Source: Mastigias papua
Taxonomy: Eukaryota > Cnidaria > Scyphozoa > Rhizostomeae > Mastigiidae
DNA length: 64,000 nt
Direction: 5' to 3'
Assembly (NCBI GenBank): GCA_964019165.1
Contig: OZ025269.1
Location: 3,330,084 to 3,394,083 of the forward strand
Part shown: positions 24,718-45,577 of the stretch, piece by piece
How the letters are laid out: every line of letters starts with the position of its first letter
Numbering within the stretch: position 1 is the first letter of the stretch
The notes under the pieces: generated by a model
Told to the model about the DNA's origin: nothing
Databases searched by the model: none
What the model saw: the letters and a program-made list of their open reading frames with translations, nothing else
Translations under genes and position numbers: made by a program

Positions 24718-26934
24718 TCAGCCTTCCACCGTTGGCACATCATACTGCACTTCATGATAAGGCTCCGCGCAGTACAGCTGCTGTGGTGGCACATACATCT
24801 GGGGAGCGAACTGCAACGGCTGGAATTGCGACTGGTCTACAACAGCTTGTGGCTGCATCATGATATCTTGTGGACGGTAGGCGTCATAATATGGCTCACC
24901 AAAGTAACCGTAATTAACAGCAACCATTCCATTTTGCATGTATTGTCCATCAGGATAAAAAGGTTCCACGTAGTCGCCAGGTACCCCGTGCGGCTCGTAG
25001 TTTAGACTGTTGGAACCAAACATCGACTCGTAAGCTGCACATTCGGACTCTTTTCTAGCGTAAAGCGAGTATAGCGATTCTAACTTTTGTTCCGCTTCTG
25101 ACACGACTTGCTGCAACGTATAATTAAGTATAGCACAATCATGATTCAACATTGTCATTGTGTAGCGAAGACGCGAATTCTCTCGTAACAGGGCGTTTCG
25201 ATGTTGGCGAAGTAGACCAGTCTGCTTCTCTGGTTTTTGAAAAGATTTTGATTTTTCTTTTTCAAAGTAAGTGTCCTCTTGGAAGCTTGACTTTCTTTTG
25301 GCTGAATATCTCGAAGCGCCTCGCTTTGATTCCGAATAGCTGAAGACAATTCTTGACGTAGAATGTCTCATTCTTCCAGAACTGGATTCTGCAACTTGCT
25401 CCCTCTCTCTACTCCAGGTCAATTTCGATTCGGAAACAGGATACTCCTTTCCTTTTGATGATGTTCTCGACAGTGGCTTTGAAGCTGTTTTCTCTTTACT
25501 TACTTTTTTAGACATTGCTGCACAATTTTCAAAACCCGTTTCCGGGGCACTGGCCGTTTTCTTTAGAACTTCAAGTTCCGATTTGCTATTTTTAACTAAA
25601 TCTTCCATATCCAACATCTTTTTATCGGCCTCTTCAAGACGGACTGTGAGATCTTCAACCTTCAACTCCGCTTCAGTTGCTCTTCTTTGCATACCGTCAC
25701 ATTTTGTTGTGAGAAAGTCTACTTTTTTTGAATCACTGCTAAGTTTATTTTCAAGCTCTTCGATTGTACTCTCGTAGTCATTTACGACTTTAACTTTCGC
25801 GTCCCTTTCGCCGTCTAGGATTTCTTGCAAGTCTTCATGCTGCTTTTTTACTTCTGCAAATTCGAAGTCTTTCAAACCCATTTGCTCGTCAAACTCCCTC
25901 GTCAAATCCTGTAGTTTCGTCTCTAAACTCGCAGTGCGATTTTTCTCTGCAATAAACTTTTCCTCCAGCTCTCTTATTGTGCTCGCAGCTTCAGCAAGCT
26001 TGCTTTCGGTGTCACCAAGCTTACGTTGATACATTTGCTTCAATTGAGTAATCTCATTTTCATGTCTAGAGACCTCCTTCTTATGGAAATCCCTCTCATC
26101 TTCACTCATTTTGTTCAAACGCGTATAATCTTTCTTGTATTCAAGAATCTTTGCCCTCAGCATATCATTTTCAACTATGCACTCCTCGGAGCTAGATGTC
26201 TGCCCTTCGTAATCTTCTCTCAGGGCATTATGAAGCTGTTCCTCCATACGAATGTTGCGCTCGAGTTCTTCGATATGTCGATTTTGCTCATCGATGCATT
26301 GTATCTTGTCTAAAAGGGAACCTTCCAGCTCTTTCAATATGCTCGAACCCTTTTCTCGTTGGCGTTTCTCTTCCTCATACTCATGTAGTACTCTGTCCTT
26401 CTCGATCTTCAGCATTTTGCAACAAGCTTCATAATCCTCCGACCTTCGATGCATACTTTGAAGTTGCTCTTGCAACTTCTTACACTCAGCTTCTAGTCTT
26501 CCTATATTGTCTTTGCTGGCTTTTTTTATCAGTTGTGAACTGCTATCGAGAGACTCTGATGAGTCAACAGTAAGAAAACTTTCTTCCGATATCGAGAAAG
26601 GCCCGAACTCAAAAGAGCAACTTTGAGCTATCACGACTGAATCGGCAGATAAATACTTGAATTTAAACTTGGATTCTAAAAATGATCTAAATTCGCAAGC
26701 CTTGAACACAAAGAACATCCGTCCGGTAGGCAGACTGCAAGATTCTTGTACCACAGGACGATGGAGAAGGTATCTCTCTTGGTTTCCTTCGTTGTATCCA
26801 CAAAGCACAATTTCATCGCCAACAGACGACTTGTAACTCAACAAAACAATATCAAATGAAACATCCTTCCCCGTAGTATATCTCTTTTCAAGACCACAAA
26901 ACTTCAGTTTCGGAAGATCGCTACAATTAGCCAT
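24718..26934 (-). CDS. SKICH and coiled-coil protein, CALCOCO/TAX1BP1-like, intronless
   Basis: 738 residues in one exon. Residues 8-112 look like the SKICH domain of NDP52/TAX1BP1/CALCOCO1: an early Y-T-x-G-K-D-V strand, the FVFKACEF core, and a final beta strand ending CSFEFG. Directly after it, EESFLTV (117-123) sits where NDP52 and TAX1BP1 carry their LC3-binding LVV motif. Residues about 137-480 are heptad-rich coiled coil, 480-600 is a Ser/Lys-rich linker, and 600-660 is a second helical segment. The tail (660-738) is rich in Tyr, Pro, Gln and Met. Vertebrate relatives are selective-autophagy receptors ending in zinc fingers; no Cys/His zinc finger is present here, so cargo binding must differ. 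The lack of introns in an intron-rich genome suggests an old retrocopy. The start ATG at 26934 is the first in frame. Function is inferred only from the domain order. Confidence 0.75.
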   Translation of the reverse strand: MANCSDLPKLKFCGLEKRYTTGKDVSFDIVLLSYKSSVGDEIVLCGYNEGNQERYLLHRPVVQESCSLPTGRMFFVFKACEFRSFLESKFKFKYLSADSVVIAQSCSFEFGPFSISEESFLTVDSSESLDSSSQLIKKASKDNIGRLEAECKKLQEQLQSMHRRSEDYEACCKMLKIEKDRVLHEYEEEKRQREKGSSILKELEGSLLDKIQCIDEQNRHIEELERNIRMEEQLHNALREDYEGQTSSSEECIVENDMLRAKILEYKKDYTRLNKMSEDERDFHKKEVSRHENEITQLKQMYQRKLGDTESKLAEAASTIRELEEKFIAEKNRTASLETKLQDLTREFDEQMGLKDFEFAEVKKQHEDLQEILDGERDAKVKVVNDYESTIEELENKLSSDSKKVDFLTTKCDGMQRRATEAELKVEDLTVRLEEADKKMLDMEDLVKNSKSELEVLKKTASAPETGFENCAAMSKKVSKEKTASKPLSRTSSKGKEYPVSESKLTWSREREQVAESSSGRMRHSTSRIVFSYSESKRGASRYSAKRKSSFQEDTYFEKEKSKSFQKPEKQTGLLRQHRNALLRENSRLRYTMTMLNHDCAILNYTLQQVVSEAEQKLESLYSLYARKESECAAYESMFGSNSLNYEPHGVPGDYVEPFYPDGQYMQNGMVAVNYGYFGEPYYDAYRPQDIMMQPQAVVDQSQFQPLQFAPQMYVPPQQLYCAEPYHEVQYDVPTVEG

Positions 26935-27844
26935 TCCGTTGTAAAGTATTGAAATATATAGACATGCAACTCTCTGTAATGATAAGCGATTACCTTGGAT
27001 TTAGCGAATACACGCATGAATCGAATGAATCTAATCAACGATCGAGTCGGGATTCGATTGATTTCCTACGTTCACGTAGTGTCTTTTCGAATCTTGTCGA
27101 TCCAGTAATGCAAGTGCCTAAGCTTTATTGTCGAAGGGGCAACTTAAATAGCTAATAAACATTAAAGAGTTGAGTGCTGGGAAAAATTCCAAGAAAATAA
27201 AACTAAAGACTGATCCCATTCGTATTGCATACCTATTAACACTAGTTTATATTACGTGTATTTTAGTGAATAATTTAGACTAAATGTTTTTTCTTAAATA
27301 AACATTGATCTACTATTATATTATTCATAACTGGAGGTTAGCGACAGCATCTAGTGAGAATTCTTTTGAGTTGCATCTACTTTAGACCTAACCCCATGGC
27401 CTAGGCTCAAGCGTGGATCATTAACATACTAGTTTCCAGCCAACAGAAACAACCCAGACATGCAAATCGTTACAGCTGATAAGCATGTTTAAGAGTTGCT
27501 CGCTAGGAAAAAATCAGAGAAAACACTATTGAGGAGAGACGTACAACTTCTAAAGATGCTGACGGTGTTGAAAGTGACCCTGATAATAGTGACTGATATT
27601 TCCTTAAATCTTTCTTATATATTCTAATTGAAAATCTACTGACCTATGTCTATAGTATGACAAAATTTGTTTGCCCGAAATTCCGCCAGCAAACCAGGTT
27701 TGGTGACCATTTTGAATCCCTTCCTGCCGGTATGCTTCATACTTGGGGATAGTTTATAAATCATGGTATACTTCTTAGTTCCCTTCTTGATGCGAATACT
27801 CAAAAAGACTCTATCATTATAGAAGACAAGATGGATGGTCGGTA

Positions 27845-28180
27845 AGCTGGAAATTGCAGCAAAAAGTTTACAAGAAACAATCGTAGCTGGAAATCGCGCT
27901 GCTAAAAATTTACAAGAAACAGTCGTAGTTGGAAACCGCACAGCTAAAAATTTACAAGAAACAATCGTAGCTGGAAATCGCGCAGCTAAAAGTTGAAAAG
28001 AAACAATCGTAGCTGGAAATCGCATAGCTAAAAATTTACAAGAAACAGTCGTAGCTGGAAATTGCAGCTAAAAATTTAAAAGAAACAATCGTAGCTGGAA
28101 ATCGCACAGCTAAAAATTTACAAGAAACAGTCGTAACTGGTAACTGCACAGCTAAAAATTTACAAGAAACAATCGTAGCT
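27845..28180. repeat. 43-bp minisatellite, about 8 copies
   Basis: Imperfect tandem units of about 43 bp containing AGCTAAAAATTTACAAGAAA, then CAATCGTAGCTGGAAATCGC. Copies differ by single substitutions and small deletions. A minus-strand frame through it is an artefact of a unit length near a multiple of three. Confidence 0.9.
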
Positions 28181-28552
28181 CTCTCCGTTATTTGATTGGA
28201 AAGAGTTCTTCATACTAGCTTCTAACGGCGGAAATGACTTCAAATCAAAGACTGGAATGAATTCAACCAACATCGATTTAGGAACGAGCAGAATAACCAA
28301 CAAAAGACTGGACTGACTCGGTTTTCGGTAGACACAGTCATGATAGAAATGAAAAACTGTACGAAAGCAGGAATAATTCATAGTACTTAGCAAACATATC
28401 ACATAAGATACATGAAAATTTAATTCGAACTTATCTGTATAAGAATTTAGTGGGAATGAGACTGCATTTTCATATAAGCCTTTTCAGGAATATGGAATGA
28501 ATTCGAGTTAATACCTGGCTTTAGTTTATTTTTAGGCCAAGACTATAAGCAT

Positions 28553-28905
28553 CAACACATATTTTTCTATATATCAATGTTTTTCGCCCAGTATTGAAAT
28601 TTTCTTTGACCATGATTTCAGTACTAAAACTTGAAAAAGACTTTCTTAGTAAGAATACTAGATTTTGTGCAACACTACAGTGCTACTAACTTACTAAGTT
28701 AAATAGGCACTACACGAGAGTAACACTGAAAAGAATAGGCTATCACAGGAACTCTATGCAAATTAAACAAAGAATTGATGGGCACGGCGTACAAATTGGA
28801 ATATACGATGAGTATCAACTTACCAACTTTCTTAAGCCTCTGGAATCGAGCATTGAACATTCTTAACTTATTAAGCAATCGAGTGCTGCTTTCTTAAAAA
28901 CATCC
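28553..28905 (-). mobile_element. family 1 MITE, reverse orientation
   Basis: Inverted copy of the family: GCCCAGTATTGAAATTTTC and ATGATTTCAGTACT at its left side, and CGAGTGCTGCTTTCTTA at the right. The ends are degraded, so boundaries are approximate. Confidence 0.55.
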
Positions 28906-29412
28906 CTTGACTCCAATAAAATGGTGAAAAATGCTTCGAAAAGGGATTGATCCTCAATCATTTATTGACCTTGTAATTCATGGATGGCTGGCTGATGTCC
29001 AGTCCTCTCAGCTTAGACAAAACAGCGTGTACACCCACATGCAATCGCAAAGTGCGGCAAGAAATGAAATTGGGTTCTCTGGTTCACTCCAGCTGTTGCT
29101 GATGTCACTCGCAGGCAGTTTCAACGAAAACAAAGCTACTTTGCAACTCACGTTTGCTGTGTGAATTTTGTGCCATTATGCGAAGACCGATGAAAATCCT
29201 CCAACGGTTTCAAAACTTCTTGCAACACATTACAATCAACTATGACGCATGGAAACCAATTGCAATTGGCAACATGTAATCGGCAGTGTACAACTGCTGA
29301 AGGAACATTTCACAAAAAAGCTGTGAAAAGTAATAGATAACTGGCAAGCTACTCAAAAATTTGCAGCCAGGTGGTGTTTACGGACAATTTGGAATAATAT
29401 GGGGACAACTAC

Positions 29413-29965
29413 ATCGCACGCTTTTTTATAAGCAAGCGGTTTACAAGAAAGTAGTACTCGACTGCTCAAAAAGTTAATAAAGTTCAGTACTGGATTTTTG
29501 AGACCTAGGAAAGTTGATAAGTCACATACTTTTAAATCCCAATATTCACCCAAGACAATCATTGTTTCTACTTAATTTGTATAGATTTCTTGTGTTAACC
29601 TACGAAATAGAGAGTAAGGTATGTGTGTTGCCCGTCTGTCTAACACAGTATCGTTACGCAACCTCGATTCTTCTAGCTAAGAAAGTCCTAACAAAGTTTC
29701 AGTACTGAAATCATGGTAAAGCTAAGAAGTTTTACAATTAAAATTCCAATATCCACGCAAATTAATAATCACGTTTGCTTGGTTTGCACAGATTTTCTGT
29801 GCTAATCTATGTATTCCAGTGTTATGTTTAATCTGTCTATGCAGCACTGCAGAGTCACGCAAACTCGAATAGTCTCGCTCAGAGAGTCTTAAGAAAGTAT
29901 AGTACTGAAATCATGAAAAGGTCAGGAAAGCTTCAGCTCTAAGCGAAAAAAACTTGTTTTTACAA
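29413..29965 (+). mobile_element. family 1 MITE with internal duplication
   Basis: Starts with the ACGCTTTTTTATAAG end, then GTACTCGACTGCTCAAAAAG. The 3' half of the unit (CAGTACTGAAATCATG and its upstream 200 bases) occurs twice, ending near 29700 and near 29910, so the copy is longer than usual. Boundaries are approximate. Confidence 0.55.
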
Positions 29966-30889
29966 TATATGAGTACTTATTTAGGAACCAACACGCCAAG
30001 CATGCCAAGCCACTATAATAGTATGATTGAATACAACCTCGATTACTTTCAATGATTCAGGGGCGCAGCTGGGAAGTTTCGAGGGCAGTTCGTTTAAATT
30101 TCCAACTAAAAGGGCACTTTTATCCATATGAGGAAACGGCAGGGGCTCGATCCCTAAGGACTCCCTCCATAGCTGCACCCCTGATGACTATAAGCAAAAG
30201 GGAACCCTTTCCTAATTATTCGATACCTCTTTCTGCTTGTCAAACATTAGCTCCAGCGCGGATAATGTAACATCGAAGCGGTTTGAATATCGTGTGGAAA
30301 ACACCCTTGTATCCAGGTCATTGTAATGCAACAGTCAAAGAAACAATGGAAAATATATAAAGGATGGGACAAAGTTCGAGAAAGCCAATACACAAGTGAA
30401 TTGCCCAAACGTGGTATAAGATCTCTCCTCCTTAACCCGTGGCCTATTCACTTTGATAGGGGTTAAACTGCGTAATAGGATATCCTAGATTAAACGTTCT
30501 ATTGATTGAAATTTAAATTAAACTCTCATGATAAACGAGTGAAAATCACTCACAGTATACGAATAAATGCAATGACCGGATCCAGAGGGCATGACCGAAA
30601 AGATGTTCGATCAACTGCCTCTACAACTGGTCAAATTCCCTATGCTGTGATTGGCTATACTTTATACACTGGCAATCAGAACAGATTATATACGCCATAC
30701 AAGTGCGAACTTGTCCTGAACTACTATATAAGAAACCGCAAAATATAGCTAGTTGTATACAAAAGATGTTGCTAGTTCTATTCTGAGATATGATCGACAG
30801 CAGCTAATAAGGAAATCAGCAACACCCATAACGAAAATATTACGAACACGTACAACTCTTACCATCAAAAGAGACAAAACAACTAAGTA

Positions 30890-40096
<9,207 letters not shown>

Positions 40097-40856
40097 TCTG
40101 AATATTCTTCGGACAAAGTGCCGCGCAACTTTCCCTATCCCAGACGTGATTTTACTTTTGCTTGTGACTTTTCGACTATATTTCGACTGCAGCCAAGATT
40201 GCGAAAGTTAGGCCAAACCAGCTCTTGGCAAGAATCGCTGCTTTTACAAACGGCATCAACTCACTGGCACCATTGAAGCAAACTTCTACTTCCTAGTGAA
40301 AAACTACAAGCACTACACTTTGTTTATCTTACTTTGCAGGTTAGTACTTTGCTACACTTCTTGTGATAATCGTACGACCGGTAGGTCATCAACAACCTAT
40401 ATTCCATCCATGATTGTTAGCCATTGGAAATAATGCGCATGCGTACAGTATCTCATTGATTGTATAGTTCTTCATACGGCCTACGAAACTTCCTGTGATA
40501 GGTCACGTTATACCTGGCTGAAAACAACCCTAATAGCCCTTCCGACTTTCTATTTTACGTTGTATTCTTAGTATACACTCAATTTCACCATAGCGGGACT
40601 GTAAGTAAGTTGCGAAACATAAGTAAATGTGGGTGAGATCAAAACCACATTTCGTAAGCCGCTTTTGTTGCTTGGTATTAGATCAAAATATATGGTAGGA
40701 AAAATTGCAATGCACAGTGAGTCAATGACTTATTGATTTGAACGTGGGCGCGTATTTTGAAACGACAGCAGATCATTTTTGCCATCAGCTTAAACCATTT
40801 CTAGCTCTGTTTCAAAACAGCTGCCAGCGGGACACATCGTATGGCACACGTTCTTA

Positions 40857-41539
40857 GGGGTTAGTCATTTAAAAATGTGGGTACCGAGGCGGGTTGGAAT
40901 TTACAAAATGGTCAAAAGTTTTGTACCCCGTCAATTTTTGTCAAAAAGTTGTCATACCCCATTGAGAAATAAGTAATAACTTTCACACCCCACTTGATAT
41001 CTACCCTGTAAGGATTTCAGGGTACATTTCTTCATTGCTACTTTTAAAGTCACAATTGCCACTGTCATCTACTTGAAAGATCACTTATAGAAAATGTGTT
41101 CTGCAAAATTACTTGCTGGGAAATATTGCAGGGAATACCTTTGTTCACAGTATTGTAAATATCATTCTTTATGAGAGTTCTTTTCATAAGGCTTAGAAAA
41201 GTTTTCATGAGAAAGTTGATTTATGCTTGAAACTTCATTTGAACAAATAGCTGTGATGAATGCTAATAAGAGCACTACAATAACACAGTATACCACAGAA
41301 GACTTAAATCAGAGGAAAATTGCTATTGGAAAAACTCAGACAACTAGATACGTATAAATGCAGTGATCAATAGACCTTTTCAATTCATTGAGTTGATTTT
41401 CTTTAGATTTTGTCTTTAAGGGATTTCTTCAAAACTTCCCAAAAAGCTTCATACCCCCCCCAGTGTCCTTGGAAAAGTTTTCATACCCTACCCAATTCTA
41501 GCCTGCCCCGGTACCCAGAGTTATAAATGACTGACCCCC
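40857..41539. mobile_element. Harbinger-type MITE with TTA target duplication
   Basis: 683 bp. The left end GGGGTTAGTCATTTAAAAAT and the right end (reversed) GGGGGTCAGTCATTTATAAC extend as inverted repeats through GGGTACCGRGGC. TTA flanks both sides (40854-40856 and 41540-41542). It is non-coding, with CATACCCC words repeated along it. Confidence 0.75.
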
Positions 41540-41785
41540 TTATAAGACAGCAGTACTCGACTGCTCAAAAAGTTAGGAAAGTTTGAGTACTCGACTTTTG
41601 AGTGCTGAGGACGTTAATAAGTTGAAACACATTTGAATTCGAATTTTCACGTAAACCCATAATCTCTTTTGTTTAATTTACATTGATTTCTTGTCATAAT
41701 CTCAGAACCCTATCCGAACTGAAGGAGTGGGGATCTAGGAGCATAGTTCCGGTAAATGTTTGTAGACCACGCGTGGTCACGCCCT

Positions 41786-43310
41786 TCAAACTACCGCAAC
41801 TGCAAGGACACATCCTTTTAAAGTATTCCCTTCTATGGTAATGCTTCTCTGGCAAAAGGTATCGTCCTAAATGTATGGAAACTCGCTAAAATAACACCCA
41901 TGTTTAAATCTGGAGCTCGAAATGAGAAAAATAATTATAGGCCAATTTCGGTTTTGTCAGTTTTTCTGTAAAACAAATTTGAAAAAATTGTGGATTACCA
42001 GCTACCAGACTCCCTTCTTTCAAATAAAATATTGAGTATGAACCAGACTCCCTTCTTTCAAATAAAATATTGAGTATGAACCAATTTTCTTATCGTAAAC
42101 TGCATTCAACCATCACTTCTCTGATAAGTGTTTCAGGCTACTGGTATGAGAACATAGACAAAAACAATGCGAACTTTGCGCCATTTCCTGATCTATAAAA
42201 ATCGTTTGACACAGTAGGTCATGAAATACATGTCAGAAGGCTACTAGTATATTGAATTGATGGAACTGAACTAGAATGACTTAGATCGCATCTTAGAGGT
42301 CATCAACAATATTGCTCTTTAAATGGCCATAAGTCAAGTTTATTATAAGTCACATGTGGGATACCACAGGGGTCTTGCCTAGGCCTATTACTGCGTGTAA
42401 TGACTTTGACTATTGACTAAAATTTTCAAAGGCTAGCCTTTATGCAGATGACAAGGAAGTGTCATATTCATCAAGAGACCTAAGTGACGTGATGTGAAAC
42501 TTCCGGACTGAATTGGAAAACATTTCCGAATGGATGAGGATGAATAAGTTAAGTATACACCCCGAGAAAAATGTGTTCATGGTTATTAACCATCCACGAA
42601 GGCAGAATAAACTACTAGAACTACCACCGTTTTATTTGAATAACATTAAAAAAAAGCAAGTTCATGAAACAAAATACATATGACTTATTGTTTATGACAA
42701 TTTAAGCGGGAATGAGCAGTACCAATCTGTCAAACGGGAAGCTGTTAGTGGCCTGGCATCTCTCAGTAAATTAAAGAACATCTTGCCACAATCTCAGCTA
42801 CTTGATATGTATCGTGCACTAGTAGAAAGTCACCTAAAGTATGCTAACGTGGTTTGGGGAGCCCTTCCCAGTATTTAACTCTGTACTCTGCATAAATATG
42901 AGAATAGAGCTTTCAAACTAATAGAGTCCTTAAAAATAAAGGATGCTTACAATAGGAACTTCCTAGATGTGAAAGAATTTATGACGTTTGATCGAGCAAT
43001 CATGACCTTCAAAATTGTCAATCAGCTTTGTCCTCAAGGCTTAAAAAATAAATTCGTGGAGAGATCTGCCTTCTCAAATTATTATAACACAAGGAATTTG
43101 GAGAACCTACATGTACAAAAGCTAAAATTAGAACATACCAAAAAAGTACTTATATACTTCACATTTTAGTTGCTAATAGCTTAGTACTGATTTTCCGCTA
43201 TCATTACTTCTTGTATGTTAGTTTAATTTTCTCCAGGTATTAATATAATTTAGTTTATTTAGTTTGCAAGTAAAGCTAAATGGATTTTGTGGATAAATAA
43301 ATAAGATGAT
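41786..43310 (+). pseudogene. dead LINE reverse transcriptase fragment
   Basis: Broken frames read as a non-LTR retrotransposon ORF2. They show K-x-x-PMFKSG-like and NYRPISVLS-like words near 41880-41960, KSFDTVGHEI (42195-42225), CGIPQGSCLG (42354-42385), a YADD active-site word (42440-42452), and a C-terminal region ending near 43170. Stops and frameshifts occur throughout. The 3' end has a short TAAATAAATAAG tail near 43292. It most resembles the jockey/CR1 group. A 40-bp segment is duplicated in tandem at 42004-42083. Confidence 0.75.
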
Positions 43311-43680
43311 AAACAGTACAGTACTGCTCCTATTGATCTCACGATGCTTTTGAAAAAAGCTCGGAAACTATGTTTTACAAAAGTGGGGGATCCGGAACCT
43401 CCATCCCCTTTGGTTACGTCACAGCATAGTATATTTTTTTACGTCTGTGTAGCACCTGACTTTGGAACACTACAATGCTACACAAACTCGAATATTCTTG
43501 CTAAGAAAGTGTTGGAAAATATTAGTAATGAAATCATGAAACAGGTTGCCAAGTTCCAGTACCAGACGAAAAAGAACTTCATATAAAGAAGCGTCATGTA
43601 ACGGTATCGTTTTTCCATATTTACTGAATGTAGCAAACACTCTTGAAACACGTAAAATTAAATTGCAAAAGTGATGAGTA

Positions 43681-44046
43681 CATGTTTTTTCAAAAAAGCG
43701 GTTTATTAGAAAGCAGTGCTCGGCTCCTCAAAAAGTTAAAGAAACCGTACTGGATTTTTGAGACCTAAGAGAGTTGATCAGTCACTGAAATTCCAATTTT
43801 CACCCAATGTCGTCTTCACTTGTGAAAATTGTATAATTCCCTACGAAAATCTATCTATTTCAGTGAAGTGTTTGGGAAGTGCCTGTCTGCAGTCCTGACT
43901 GTCTATTTCTGTAACACTGTAGTGCTACACAAACCCGAGTATTCTCGATAAGGAAGCCTAAAAAAGAGAGTTCCAGTACTGAAATGATAAAAAAGCTACA
44001 AGGGTTTCAGTATTGGACGACAAAAAACGTTCTTATAAAACACACG
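43681..44046 (+). mobile_element. family 1 MITE, full-length copy
   Basis: 366 bp flanked by TA at 43679-43680 and 44047-44048. It begins CATGTTTTTT and ends TTCTTATAAAACACACG, so the termini are inverted. It includes the family words CGGCTCCTCAAAAAGTTAAA and GTAGTGCTACACAAACCC. Confidence 0.7.
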
Positions 44047-44552
44047 TAATGTAAAATGAGAGGCGAGAGCGAGTAGATGAGTGACAAGAAATCTCTGTCT
44101 GTTTTCAGGAAAGCAGATGGTTTAAAGCAAGGCCCGAACCATGACTAAATTCCCACACATGGACCGCCCTGTAGCAAATGGGCACCTGGTGGAAATACCT
44201 GTGAGATAGAGGTAACCAGGAAAGGAACTGACAACCCTGCCTAAAGAAGGTAGTTGAGCAAGTCAGAGGCAAAGGAACCGATGGGATTAAGAGCACATGC
44301 CCCAAATGTTTGCAGATATTTGAAAAACTTGCCGTCAAAATATTAAAAAGTCAAAAGTTAAGCCAGACTGTCAGGAAATCATAGAATTCCCTTTTCGCAT
44401 TAGCTTTGAAACAAATCAAATTTTCTAAAAATCTATATGATCCAGCCTGTGCCTTTGGTGTGGCTCTTTAAAGACAGGATTTGACAAAAGTGCCCAGCAA
44501 CTATTGTACCTCTCTGTCTTCCAAATTCCTCCTACGTCTTTAGGCCAGGCTA

Positions 44553-44976
44553 CACGTTCATTTCATAAGAACATGGTTTATAGGAAAGCAGTACTCGACT
44601 GCTCAAAAGTCAGGAAAGTTAAATACTGGATTTTTGAAACCTGAGAAAGTCAATGAGTTCATATACACTTAACGTTTAATTATTTCACGCGTATTCATCG
44701 CCTCTTTTTTAATTAACTTGTATAGAGTTTTGTTTGTTTGATCAAATTCCAGTGTTGTTTGTATATTGTCTATCTGCTTGCTTGTTTGTTTGTCTGTCTA
44801 TCTGTCTGTCTGTCTATCTGTCTGTCTATCTGTCTATCTGCCCAACATTTAAGCTGTAGACAAACTCAAACATTATTGCAAAGAAAGCCTTAAGAAATTT
44901 TTAGTACTGAAATCATGAACAAGATAAACAAGTTCAAATATTGGGATAAAAAAGGTTTCCTATAAATAGGTGCAAG
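44553..44976 (+). mobile_element. family 1 MITE with internal GTCT microsatellite
   Basis: TA-flanked copy (44551-44552, 44977-44978) starting CACGTTCATTTCATAAG. The family's CTGTCTG segment has expanded into about 80 bases of GTCT/ATCT repeats (44759-44841). Confidence 0.65.
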
Positions 44977-45577
44977 TATTCTCTCTTGATACGAAAACCC
45001 TATACGAAAACTAATTTTCAACTATTTGCTGTGTCCCTGAACAATTGTGAATCACAAAGATGTTTACAAGAAATTCTTATGGAAGAGGAATCTAGAGAAA
45101 ACGAGAAATAAAAGCCTGCAAATATAATTTCCTATGAAGTCTTTGACGTACATATCCAAGTATTTCAGCAACCGAGTAACTAGCACTCTCTTTTTTTATA
45201 AAAGTCAGAGAATTTCCGTCAAAGTTCGATGTTCATAATTTGTTAATAAGTTTAAACTGAGGTATTCCATTGTAACCCTGTCAGAGAGGGCGTGAACGTT
45301 CTTAAAAGAGAGGCAATTCACGAGTGAAGCCGATATAAGTACGTACAAGACGAGTAGGTATTTTACCATTCAACATTCGATGCACAAAGTCAAGTCTCGT
45401 GACTTTTGAGTAGCTACTGCATGCTCGTGCCGCTCATTTCCTCGCACTTACACTTCACAATTTGTCCTAAATCGTATTTCCCTCACTTAGTAGCTTAGTT
45501 TAACAACACTTAATAACGTGCGCACATCATACGGTACCTGTTTCACGAACAGGCAGCAACTACAAGTAGTATTCTTA

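Larger units (their letters stand above)
26935..30889. other. intergenic region with repeats, no supported gene
   Basis: It contains the upstream region of the SKICH gene, a 43-bp minisatellite (27845-28180) and two family 1 MITE copies (about 28553-28905 and 29413-29965). Short open frames at 28160-28402 and 28931-29164 have no recognisable similarity or splice context. Confidence 0.5.
40845..43598 (+). mobile_element. family 1 MITE split by two nested insertions
   Basis: The family's left end CACACGTTCTTA occurs at 40845-40856 and resumes at 41540 (TTATAAGACAGCAGTACTCG) after a 683-bp element. The copy runs to about 41703 and is interrupted by LINE sequence. It resumes before TGCTACACAAACTCGAATA (43482-43500) and ends with CATG at 43598, followed by TA. 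The order of insertion is therefore readable. Confidence 0.6.
40097..45517. other. transposon-filled intergenic region
   Basis: Between the CPES-like gene start and the 45.5-kb open frames I found only mobile elements (entered separately), a GTCT-rich simple repeat at 44759-44841, and non-repetitive AT-rich DNA. Bases 40097-40840 should include the CPES-like promoter. No host gene is supported. Confidence 0.55.

Noticed and set aside
26940..26965. TATATA word upstream of the SKICH gene as a TATA box
   Set aside because: It lies only about 20 bases before the ATG, leaving no room for a normal transcription start.
27636..28025. Minus-strand frame with repeated FPATIVSCK units
   Set aside because: Produced by the 43-bp minisatellite; no start context, splice signals or known domain.
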